Shown piece after piece: positions 1-8,685 of a stretch of DNA of 64,000 bases. The position numbers were made by a program, and so were the translations under genes. Position 1 is the first letter of the stretch. Each line of letters opens with the position of its first letter. The notes beneath the pieces are model-generated. The model was given only the letters and a program-made list of their open reading frames with translations, had not been told where the DNA came from and did not search any database. The DNA is from CBDDEI01 sp965226775 (GTDB lineage Bacteria > Chloroflexota > Dehalococcoidia > SHYD01), in NCBI GenBank assembly GCA_965226775.1, contig CBDDEI010000002.1:310001-374000 (forward strand). Direction: 5' to 3'.

Positions 1-91
1 CTTGCTTCAGCCACCACAGACCTCCTGCCAAGAGTGCAGACACTTTGAGGCTCGCTGCCACCAATACGTTCGCGACCCAGGTTTCGTACAT
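1..91 (-). CDS. possible small membrane protein, 3' end outside window
   Basis: A leftward frame opens at an ATG at 91-89 and runs without a stop to the window edge, giving at least 30 residues that begin MYETWVANVL and are hydrophobic between about residues 5 and 28, like one membrane-spanning helix. A purine-rich stretch (GAAGAGG on the minus strand) lies just upstream of the ATG and could serve as a ribosome binding site. Too little is visible to name a family. The rest of 92-320 shows no convincing gene on either strand. It could equally be a chance open frame. Confidence 0.25.
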   Translation of the reverse strand, partial: MYETWVANVLVAASLKVSALLAGGLWWLKQ

Positions 92-320
92 TACGACCTC
101 TTCAGATTCATAAGCCATAATACCACGAGGCCCTTCTTCAGAGCGAAGGCCCTGGTCTACCACCTAGGCCAGATGCATCCGCGGGCAGGTAGGGGGTCTG
201 GTTGAGGGCCGGTGCATCTTAGCGTCTATATCCACCGCGGCGAATATCTCCAGCCACCGGGCTTGGTCTCCACTCATCTGCGGTGGGACTGGAAAGGGCA
301 GGCGACGCAGGCCGAGCGTT

Positions 321-1111
321 CTAGGGGCCCGTAGCGGGCGGCCCAGAGCGGCTTGGTTCCCACTTGAAGAACCTTACGGCAATCACCAAACCGGCCAGTA
401 GCCAGCCAACCAAGGCCATCAGATGGGCAAACTCAAAACCTGCGCCGGTTTCAAAGGGGTTAAAGGACGTGTGGAGGGCCAGCGCGAAGTGCCGGATGGG
501 AAAGAGATCGGCGAAAGAGGTAAGCCATGGCGCGTCCCGCAAGGGGACAAACACGTCTGATATGAAGAGCAGCGGCAGGATGGAGGCTTGGACAATGGCC
601 GGCGCCGCGTCGGCGTTGGGTATTAGCGCCGTGACGGCCAGGCCAAGAGTGCAGAAGGCCGCTGCCCCAATAATAAGGGTCACTAGAAAGGCGGGTATGG
701 TGTTAGTAGGCGGGTCCACACCGTAGAAGAGCACCCCCGCGTAACGATGGCGGCCAGCAGCAGCGCCACCAATACGGAGTGGAGAACCTTCCCGAAGAGC
801 AATGACCAAGCGGGCAGCGGTGTGCCGCGAACGCGCTTAAGCAATCCCGCGTCCCTGGAGAAGGCGACCCCCATGGCCACGTTGGTGTAGCAGGCGCCAA
901 TAACCGACATGGCTACTATGGCCGGCACGTAGAAGGTTGACGAGCTGATGGTCCCCCCTGGGACAGCTAGCTCACGGTTGCCGAAGAGCAGGTTAAAGAT
1001 AACAAGGAACATGAGGGGAAAGACAAAGGTAAAGAAGGCCGCCGCAGGGTTGCGCCAGAAGGCGGTGTTCTCATACTTGACCTGCCTCAAAGCCAGGACA
1101 AAGGCGTTCAT
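321..1111 (-). pseudogene. ABC-2 type transporter permease, one frameshift
   Basis: The membrane subunit of an ABC exporter. The first 120 or so residues (from MNAFVLALRQVKYENTAFWR) read from 1111; near 740 this frame turns into nonsense and stops, while a second leftward frame carries on with GVLFYGVDPPTNTIPAF and hydrophobic segments to a stop at 321. Joined, the two give about 263 residues with six or so membrane segments and the ABC-2 pattern of a cytoplasmic start followed by a first helix near residue 25. The break falls at a run of five C at 734-738, so a one-base indel or a sequencing error are both possible. The start codon overlaps the stop of the ATPase gene by four bases (ATGA, 1108-1111), which indicates translational coupling. 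Confidence 0.8.
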
Positions 1112-2094
1112 TGCTGCGTGTCTACCGCCTCTGAGGATTCGGCAAGCCGGACGAAGAGGTCTTCCAGCGATGGGCGGGATACCGACATCTCCTCCAGTTC
1201 AAGGCCCTGCTCCACGGCCCAACTCGTGAGCCGGTACAGGGTAGACGTAGGGGTGAAAGTCACGGCGGTGTATTGGCCGTTGGGTTCCCTGGGGCCAACA
1301 GTCAGGTCCTCTGGCAGCGGGGGCGCTCCGGCGGCTAGCTTGAAGCGTATGGTAGTCGCGCCGCTGTTCTGCAGCAGCTCGCTGGGAGTTCCTTGGGCGA
1401 CAATCTCGCCATGCACCATAATTGCCGCCCGGTCGGCCAAATGCTCGGCCTCGTCCATGTAGTGCGTGGTGAGCACCACCGTCTTGCCCAGGTTCCGAAG
1501 GTTGCGAATCATTTCCCAGGCGCCGCGGCGAGCTGAGGGGTCAAACCCCGTAGTAGGCTCGTCAAGGAACAGCAGCTCCGGGTTACCAGAGAGTCCGATG
1601 GCGACGTCCAATCTTCTCTGCTGACCGGTGGAGAGTCGCCTCGCCCGGATACTTCGTTGCTCCGTCAGACCCGTAACGCTCAGAACCTCCTCCAAAGGCA
1701 GCGGGTTGGGGTAGTAGCCACGGAAGAGGTTCACGGTCTCCTCCACGTTCAGGTACGGTTGTACTCCCGTTGTCTGGAGGACTATGCCAATGCGCTCCTT
1801 CAGGCTGCGGTGGTTTCCACTTGGATCGTACCCCAGAACTGAAATATCCCCTGCGGTCCTGTCCAGGTAGCCCTCCAGTATCTCCATGGTTGTGGTCTTC
1901 CCCGCGCCGTTGGGCCCTAGGAGGGCAAAGACCTCTCCCATGGAAACTTGCAGGTCTATACCTCGCACGGCTTCCACCGTCCCGTAGGACTTGCGGAGGC
2001 CGCGAACCTCAATGGCCAAGGGGGCGGGGTGCGGAGTCTTGATAGTCAAAGCGGACGTAATGTTAAGGGGGATGGCAGACCTTGTCCAGCACAT
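1108..2094 (-). CDS. ABC-2 type transporter ATP-binding protein
   Basis: The ATPase that would power the permease encoded just downstream, in the drug/polysaccharide exporter (DrrA/NodI-like) group. Visible motifs are Walker A GPNGAGKTT at residues 60-68, the signature LSTGQ at 154-158, Walker B LLFLDEP at 174-180 and the switch histidine H211 in LTTHYMDE. The C-terminal 80 residues end in SLEDLFVRL, usual for this exporter group. Length is 328 residues; the first 20-25 residues precede the conserved ABC fold, so the true start may lie somewhat downstream. It forms a two-gene operon with the permease (four-base overlap). The substrate cannot be deduced. Confidence 0.88.
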   Translation of the reverse strand: MCWTRSAIPLNITSALTIKTPHPAPLAIEVRGLRKSYGTVEAVRGIDLQVSMGEVFALLGPNGAGKTTTMEILEGYLDRTAGDISVLGYDPSGNHRSLKERIGIVLQTTGVQPYLNVEETVNLFRGYYPNPLPLEEVLSVTGLTEQRSIRARRLSTGQQRRLDVAIGLSGNPELLFLDEPTTGFDPSARRGAWEMIRNLRNLGKTVVLTTHYMDEAEHLADRAAIMVHGEIVAQGTPSELLQNSGATTIRFKLAAGAPPLPEDLTVGPREPNGQYTAVTFTPTSTLYRLTSWAVEQGLELEEMSVSRPSLEDLFVRLAESSEAVDTQQ

Positions 2095-2256
2095 GCAGGC
2101 CGCAATTACGCCCCCGCGGCATGGACAAAATTGAGAACCTTCGTGTTGAGGTTCAGGCTGAGGCTAGAGGTTCAGGGTGATAGACGCTGCCTGGCGTTGA
2201 CACCTCTAGGGTGGTTGCTACATTACTGGTGCTCAAGACCGCTACCTACGGTGGCG

Positions 2257-2287
2257 TTGGTTACTTACTAAGCCTAAGTAGTACAAT
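2257..2287 (+). promoter_or_regulatory. possible promoter of the substrate-binding lipoprotein gene
   Basis: TTGGTT at 2257-2262 and TACAAT at 2282-2287 with a 19-base spacer sit 43 bases ahead of the ATG at 2330. The -10 match is good, but the -35 is imperfect and the spacer is long, so this is tentative. Confidence 0.3.
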
Positions 2288-2329
2288 AGGTAAGTTCCCG
2301 TACTACATATCAGCTAGGAGGGTGCAGCG

Positions 2330-3550
2330 ATGTCTATGTCTTGGAAAACAATCGCCTTACTTTGTCTGCCGGCACTTCTGGTTCTTGCGTGCACTGCTGA
2401 GCCTGCGCCACCCGCTGCACCCGCTGCACCTGCTCCGACGAGCACGCCACCCCCTCCCCCGGAGCCTTTCGTGATTGGCGCAATGGACGCGCTCACCGGG
2501 GTTGCCGAGTCCTATGGAAACCCCATGATCCAGGCCAAGCAACTGGCTGTGGAGGAGATAAACGCTGCCGGCGGTATCAATGGCCGGGAGTTGAAGCTCA
2601 TCGCAGAGGACTCCAAATGCGCCGCCCAGGACGCCATTACTGCCTACAACAAGTTGACCGATGTGGATGGCGTCAAGATCATCCTGGGCACCAGCTGCAG
2701 CGGCGCGATGCTCGGCGCGGCGCCTCTGGCCGAAAAGGAAGGCGTCATCCTCTTTTCCGCATCCGCCACCAGCCCTGACATCACCGTCGCGGGCGACTAC
2801 ATCTTCCGCACCGCCATCAACGACCTCCAGCTGGGCATTGACACCGGCAACACCCTCTGGGTTGATGGAGTGCGCAAAATCGCCACCATCACCGAGGCCA
2901 CGGATTACGCAGAGGGCGCCCGCCGCACTTCCGTCGCTCAATTCGAGAAACTGGGCGGCTCGGTGTTAGCGGCGGAAGGCTACCCCTCTGAGGTTGTCGA
3001 CTTCCGCAGCCAACTGACCAAATTGTTCAGCACTAACCCCGACGCACTGCTCGTGGCCGCTCAGGGCGAGATCTCCGGAGGCACTATCATCAAGCAGGCC
3101 CGCGAGCTGGGGTACGATGGTCCAATCTACTCCGAAAGCGTGCCTACGGCGCCGGCTCCCCTCGAACTCGCCGGTGACGCCGCCACCGGCCTGAAAGCCA
3201 TTGTCCCCAACCCCGACCTCTCCAACGCCGCCGGCAAGGGGTTCCTGGAGAAGTTTAGCGCCCGCTACGGCATAGTTGCCCCATTGCCTTGGTTCATGGG
3301 TTCAGCTTACGACGACGTTTACATCGCCGCCGCGTGCCTAAAGCAGACCAACGACGACCAGGACGCCGACGGCTTCAGGGACTGCCTGTATAACAATACC
3401 TGGAGCGGAGCCATCGGTGACGAATACAGCTTCGACGAAAACGGCGACGTGGTTGGACTGTCAAATGTCGTTATCGAGGTGCTGCCCCTCGCCGAGCGGA
3501 CTGAGGAGAATCTGGGCTACCGCGTACTGGGACTCGCTCCCACCCCGTAA
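2330..3550 (+). CDS. branched-chain amino-acid-type ABC substrate-binding lipoprotein
   Basis: A periplasmic-binding-protein (Peripla_BP_6, LivJ/LivK-like) of 406 residues. It starts with a lipoprotein signal peptide, a hydrophobic run ending LLVLAC with the lipid-bearing cysteine at residue 21. A Pro/Ala/Thr-rich tether follows to about residue 45, and the mature domain begins FVIGAMDALTGVAESYG, the typical first strand and helix of the family. The ribosome site AGGAGGG at 2317-2323 supports the ATG at 2330; a second in-frame ATG lies six bases on. No LivHMGF permease or ATPase genes are adjacent, so the partner transporter is elsewhere or the protein serves as a sensor. The ligand is unknown; this family also binds amides and aromatic compounds. 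Confidence 0.88.
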   Translation: MSMSWKTIALLCLPALLVLACTAEPAPPAAPAAPAPTSTPPPPPEPFVIGAMDALTGVAESYGNPMIQAKQLAVEEINAAGGINGRELKLIAEDSKCAAQDAITAYNKLTDVDGVKIILGTSCSGAMLGAAPLAEKEGVILFSASATSPDITVAGDYIFRTAINDLQLGIDTGNTLWVDGVRKIATITEATDYAEGARRTSVAQFEKLGGSVLAAEGYPSEVVDFRSQLTKLFSTNPDALLVAAQGEISGGTIIKQARELGYDGPIYSESVPTAPAPLELAGDAATGLKAIVPNPDLSNAAGKGFLEKFSARYGIVAPLPWFMGSAYDDVYIAAACLKQTNDDQDADGFRDCLYNNTWSGAIGDEYSFDENGDVVGLSNVVIEVLPLAERTEENLGYRVLGLAPTP

Positions 3551-3642
3551 CCCTCTCAGTTTACTGCTGTGCTGAGTGCTCTGCGGGAGGTAGACACGCC
3601 TGCGACGGTTGCTGAAGCCAGCACCGACCGATTGGAGGCTCT

Positions 3643-4308
3643 GTGCAACAGGGGCCGGTGATCACCTGCCACAAGTGCGGACAAGAGAACACTCCCGGTT
3701 CGAACTTCTGTAACAGCTGCGGCCAGGATTTAACAGCTAAGGCACCGCGCACGCCCGCAGATCCGTCCGGCGCGGCGGCTGTCTGCCCACGCTGCCACCG
3801 CCCAAACGAGCCCCTATCGCAGTTCTGCTACAACTGTGGACTGCCCCTCAACGAAGAGGTCGGGTTTCGTCAGCCAACTCCAAGGCTCTCAGCACTCGCA
3901 CAAGGGCCGCCCGCGGGCTTCTGGGCGCGGCTGGTTGCGTCATTCCTCGACTATTTGGTCGGATTGTCGATACTTTACTTCACTCTCCCTCTGTTCGGCA
4001 CCTCTCTCTGGGAGTACGTGACCGCAGAAGAGATCCGCCCCGAAATTCTTATCGATATCACTAGCGGCTTACTCTACCAGACGCTTCTCGTGGGAGCATT
4101 CGCAACGACTGTTGGGAAGCGCACCCTGACCATGTACGTGCGCCGGCCCGACGGCTCGCGCGTCGGGTATAGACGCGCCCTTGGAAGGGAACTGGCCAAG
4201 TTCCTCTCGGCCATCACGTTTGGCATCGGCTTCCTGATGATTGCCTTTAGAAACGACAAGCGCGGATTGCATGACTTGATCGCCGACACCGTCGTAATCA
4301 AGCGCTGA
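3643..4308 (+). CDS. RDD-family membrane protein with two N-terminal zinc ribbons
   Basis: 221 residues. Two CxxC...CxxC zinc ribbons come first (C9, C12, C23, C26 and C48, C51, C62, C65). An RDD domain follows with WARL and FLDYL (R96, D103) in the first membrane helix, more helices near 140-160 and 190-205, and the closing HDLIADTVV. The start is a GTG at 3643 with GGAGG four bases upstream. It is followed after four bases by a PrsW-like protease gene that also carries two zinc ribbons, so the two are probably co-transcribed and may act together in the membrane. RDD proteins have no single known role (some are ion antiporters), and none is claimed here. Confidence 0.85.
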   Translation: MQQGPVITCHKCGQENTPGSNFCNSCGQDLTAKAPRTPADPSGAAAVCPRCHRPNEPLSQFCYNCGLPLNEEVGFRQPTPRLSALAQGPPAGFWARLVASFLDYLVGLSILYFTLPLFGTSLWEYVTAEEIRPEILIDITSGLLYQTLLVGAFATTVGKRTLTMYVRRPDGSRVGYRRALGRELAKFLSAITFGIGFLMIAFRNDKRGLHDLIADTVVIKR

Positions 4309-4312
4309 CGGC

Positions 4313-5173
4313 GTGAGCGCCCTTGGCGTCCTGGTCATTGCGTTCACACCAGGGCTGTTCTGGTTGTGGTTCTTCCTCCGGCTCGACCGCGTCCATCCGT
4401 CCCCACGCCACCTCATCGTGTCGAGCTTCCTCCTCGGCATGCTGTCGACTATCCCGGCAGCCATCATCGAATACTTTGTGCTCGACACTGTGGTTTTCGA
4501 GCCGGACGCGACACTTTCCGCCATAACCGTAGGCAAGCTTGCCATGGTTGGCCCAGTCGAGGAATGCAGCAAGTTTCTCGCCGTCCGTTTGGGCGCATAC
4601 CGCTCCCGCTACTTCGACGAGCCGGCGGATGGCCTCGTATACAGCGCAGCAACGAGCCTCGGGTTCGCATCTCTGGAGAATGCTTCCTACGTATTGAAGT
4701 ACGGCCCTGAGGTGATGCTCATTCGCGCTCCCCTCGCCACGGTTGCTCACCTGGTGTTTGGGAGCCTATGGGGTTACTCCCTTGGCCTGCGGCAACAAGG
4801 CCGCGGCCTCTGGGTCGTCGTCGCAGGCTTGGTCGGAGCCGCAGCCCTACACGACATGTTTAACTTCTCCCTCTTAACCCCCCTCATCACACCCGTGGCC
4901 GCCCCGCTCATCGTCCTGGCCGGCGGCCTCTGGTCATACAAGCGCTTCCAATGGGGGCAGCTTGTATCCCCGTTCCGCTACCAGCGCAACATCCCGCTGA
5001 CCGCCTGCCAGAGCTGTGGGCAACCCATACGCATTGCCAGCGCCTACTGTCGGTTCTGCGGCAAACGCCAGTCAGTGGTCCGAGCAGCGCAGGTTATCTG
5101 TGGCAACTGCCGCCACGTCAACCGTCACGACGCCCGCTATTGCACAGGATGCGGCGACAAGCTCCTGAGGTAA
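4313..5173 (+). CDS. PrsW-family intramembrane metalloprotease with C-terminal zinc ribbons
   Basis: 286 residues. The membrane part (about 1-215) carries the PrsW motifs: EECSK (E83, E84, K87), the block with FDEPADGLVYSAA and GFASLENASY (101-125), H146 in ATVAHLVFG, and H180 in AALHDMFN. These are the expected metal and catalytic residues of a CAAX-like intramembrane protease; in Bacillus the family cuts an anti-sigma factor. Two zinc ribbons follow (CQSC...CRFC and CGNC...CTGC), an addition not found in the classic protein. The start is GTG 4313, four bases after the RDD gene stop, with no clear ribosome site, which suggests coupled translation. The substrate is unknown. Confidence 0.85.
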   Translation: MSALGVLVIAFTPGLFWLWFFLRLDRVHPSPRHLIVSSFLLGMLSTIPAAIIEYFVLDTVVFEPDATLSAITVGKLAMVGPVEECSKFLAVRLGAYRSRYFDEPADGLVYSAATSLGFASLENASYVLKYGPEVMLIRAPLATVAHLVFGSLWGYSLGLRQQGRGLWVVVAGLVGAAALHDMFNFSLLTPLITPVAAPLIVLAGGLWSYKRFQWGQLVSPFRYQRNIPLTACQSCGQPIRIASAYCRFCGKRQSVVRAAQVICGNCRHVNRHDARYCTGCGDKLLR

Positions 5174-5406
5174 CCCAGCACGCCTTGCCGTCCCATGCTG
5201 GTAAGGCCCCGTGCATGCTGACGGCTGGTTCTATTTCCATGACTTTAGCTATCGCATAGCAGCGATTTTACGCACGCACGATTTACATCCCTGCCAACAC
5301 TTTGTAAGCTCTCTAGGAACTATTGTCGAAACTCGTCAACATCCCGAGTTGGGTGGGCCTCGGCTAGGCTCTCCCTGCAGATGTCGGCTATTCCTATTGA
5401 CGAAAG

Positions 5407-8402
5407 GTGATGCCAGCCTTGGATGAGATATGCTTGCACCAACTCCTCAAAGACCAGGCTGAGAAGACTCCGACCGAACTGGCGGTAGTAGGCCCGGAAG
5501 GGGAAAAGACTTACGCGCAGTTGGACCGTGAATCAGATGCTTTAGGCGCATACCTCCGCCGGCATGGGGTCCTAGCAGACGACCGGGTGGGTATCTATAT
5601 GGAGACCTGCTCGGACTACATCCTCTCTTGCATCGGGGCTCTGAAAGCAGGCGGCGCATTCATGCCGCTGGCGCTGGAGTCACCAGATACGTTGCTCCAG
5701 ACCATCTTGAAAGAAGCAAAGCCGAAGGTAATTATTACCAAAGAACGCTACTTCCCACGGTTGGCTTCCTACTCCGACGGCCACGTGTTGCGGATAGATA
5801 CCGAGCACGTCTGGCAAGATATCCCCGTTGAACTCCAACCGCCAGCCATCTCTCCGCACAATCTAGCTTTTGTGCCGTACACCTCTGGCACTACCGGTGA
5901 CCCCAAGGGAGTAATGCAGACCCACGGGGCCATGGTAGCCTCCTACTACGGGAGGTATAAGTTCAGCTCTTACCAGCCTGGAGACAGGGTCGCATGCAAT
6001 ATCTTCTTTACCTGGGAGTTCTTACGTCCGTTGCTGAAAGGTGGCACAGTCTACGTTATTCCGGATGATATCGTGCCCCTGCCCCGGTCCGTCATCAAAT
6101 ATATCTCCGAGAACCGCATCACCGAAGTGTTATTCACTCCGTCCCTTCTACAAGGGATCTTGAACTCGGCTGAGCCAGCGGTTCTGCGTGCTGCGTTTGA
6201 GTCCTTACGAGTTGTTTGGCTCAACGGGGAAGTGGTGGCTAGCAGCTTGAAGGAAAAGGCCCTGGCGGTATTTCCGTCTTCCACCCGCTTTTTCAATACC
6301 TACAGCATCAGCGAAGCCCATGACGTGTGCACGATAGACTTGACGTCTGCGCCGCCGGACGTAACGGGCATCTGTCCCGTTGGGCTTCCCATGGATGGAG
6401 TAACGACTCAAGTCTTACCGGAAGACGAAACTAAACTCTCCACGGGTGGAACCGGTGAGCTCTATATCGGTGGAGTGGGGATCGCCAGAGGCTACCTGGA
6501 AAGACCTGACTTGGACCAGCAGAAATTCGTAACCAGGGACGGTGAGCGGTACTACGCTACAGGTGACGTGGCCAAGATTGATCCCCAAGGGGTGGTCACG
6601 GTCATTGGCCGCAATGATTCGATGGTCAAAATCCGGGGATATACCGTTTATTTGGGCGCCATTGAGGAGACGCTAAAGAGGCGTTGCGCGGTGTTGGATA
6701 GCGCGGTCTTGCTTGAGTCCGACGGCGAGACTACCCCGCTGCTGGTAGCCTACGTGGTCCGTAAGCCCGGCGCTACTTGGCGGGTAGACCTACATAGCAG
6801 TACTAGCAGGGGCCTACGGAACCTTGTGGAGCGGTACCTGCCTCACTATATGGTGCCTAGCCAGTACGTGGAACTAGATGAACTGCCAATAGACCGGCAG
6901 ACAGGCAAACTTGAGCGGAAAGCTTTAGCCAGGCCCCGTAGAAGCAAGGCTGACTCCCTAGACACAGTGATGCCCGCAGAACAGGCCTCGCAACCGCAAG
7001 GGCGGGTGTTGATGGGAACACTATGGGGCGAGGCGTTGGGCATTGAGGCCGGGGCGCTAAAGGATGATTGGGATTTCTTCGACCTCGGTGGAAACTCACT
7101 CTCAAGCCTTAGCTTGATCTTGGGTATCGAACAAGCATTTGGAGTCAAGCTGGATGGGACCGAAGTTTATGACTACCCGACAATAGATAAACTAGTAACC
7201 CATCTGGCCAATGGAGGGTCACCCAAGATGGCTGAATACTCACTGGCCGAAGACTCGCTCCTAGACCCGGCGGTGGTCCCTGCCGGAGGTGGTGGATCTG
7301 GCCGCCTTACCGAGGCCTCCAAGATATTGGTGACAGGCGCGACAGGTTTCCTAGGGGCACACCTTCTTGATGCGTTATTGCGCCACACGGACCCCTCTAC
7401 GAAATTCTATTGCATAGCCAGGCCGACAGGCGGTCAGAACAGATCAAACCAACAACCGGGTTGTAGAGGCGCTAAGGTTCTACGAGTTAGCTGGACAAAC
7501 GCTGCAAGACCGCATCGTTACTGTGACGGGCGACTTAACGCAGACTCGATTCGGGTTAGGCGACGATGAGTACCGTGAACTGGCAGAAGAAGTCGACCTG
7601 ATCTTCCACTGCGCCGCATCGGTCAACTACGCCTATTCCTACCCAATCATCAAACCCCATACGGTGGATGGCACCATCGAAGTCATTAAATTTGCCTGTC
7701 ACGCCAAAACCAAGCCGATGCAGTATATCTCCTCCAACGGCGTTTTCCCGGGGGGTGATGCTGCTCCCTACCTAGAGAACAGGGACATTGATGACTTTGT
7801 CGATAGGATGGAGGGAGGCTACAACCAGGCCAAATGGGTGGCTGAGCGGCTGGTGTGGTCTGCCGAGTCAAGGGGTCTGCCGGTCTGTATGTTTCGGCCA
7901 GGCAATATCGGCCATCACAGCGTTACCGGTGTGAATAATCCCAACGACTTCCTTACGTTGATAATCAAAGCCTGTTTGCGTGTGAACTGCGCTCCGGTAA
8001 AGGCAGGCTGGTTTTTCGAGATGACTCCTGTAGATTTCCTGTGCACCGCCATCGCCAAGATTGCCGATGCCCCCGGGCATTTTGGGAACGTCTATAACGT
8101 GGTCCAACAGGCCCCGGTGCCTGCAGACCACGTCTTCACCAACATGAGAGACCAGGGCTTGGTGGCAGACTTGGCGCCTTTGCCCGAGTGGCGGTTGAGG
8201 TTAGAGAGCGGCGGCGGACAGTGAAAACGACCTAGAATTGAAACTGTTGGCTCAAACTCTGGACTCCGTTGAGTCTTATCTAACCGATACCAGTGTCTAC
8301 GACAACAGCAGGTTCAGCCAAGTCTTACGCCAATTGGGTCTCGCGCCGCCAGTAGTGGATGTGGACTACGTGACAAGGTTCCTGGGGGAACAGCGGCAAT
8401 AA
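5407..8402 (+). pseudogene. adenylation-thiolation-reductase protein (carboxylic acid reductase-like), two frameshifts
   Basis: A single-module NRPS-like reductase of about 995 residues if the frames are joined. The adenylation domain (about 1-510) has the core P-loop YTSGTTGDPKGV, NTYSISEAHD and GRNDSMVKIRGYTVYLG. The carrier domain has FFDLGGNSLSSL, whose serine would bear phosphopantetheine. The NAD(P)-binding thioester-reductase domain begins ILVTGATGFLGAHLL and has the catalytic GGYNQAKWV. The first frame loses homology after 7418 and the next takes over by 7462 (NRVVEALRFYE). The second frame drifts at the GCGGCGGCGG run near 8208, and a third frame (SENDLELKLLAQTLDSV) continues to TAA 8400-8402. 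GTG 5407 is followed at once by ATG 5410. Such enzymes activate an acid as the AMP ester, load it and release an aldehyde or alcohol. No other biosynthetic gene is adjacent. Confidence 0.8.
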
Positions 8403-8685
8403 ACCGCCAAATAGGGCTGACTGGCGCCTTCTCCCAGTGTTCTGCGTCGGTGGCATGATCCTCCAGCGGGCTAAAGCGGGCCGGAGGCACGGGCTAGGTC
8501 GCCATACAGGTGGGGCTTGCTCAGACATAGTAGTCCATAAGGCCAACTCAGTCCTCGGTGCAGCCCTGTCAACGAATGGGCACGCCCCTGAACTTTTGCT
8601 CTTGAAGCACTGTACGCGAGAGGCAACCAATGCTAACAGTGGGATCAAGTCAATCACCGCAGTCGAGAAACGAGAGGCTTCTGTG

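Noticed and set aside
2..205. A 67-codon plus-strand frame at the left edge
   Set aside because: No motif, no start context, and a more protein-like hydrophobic frame exists on the minus strand.
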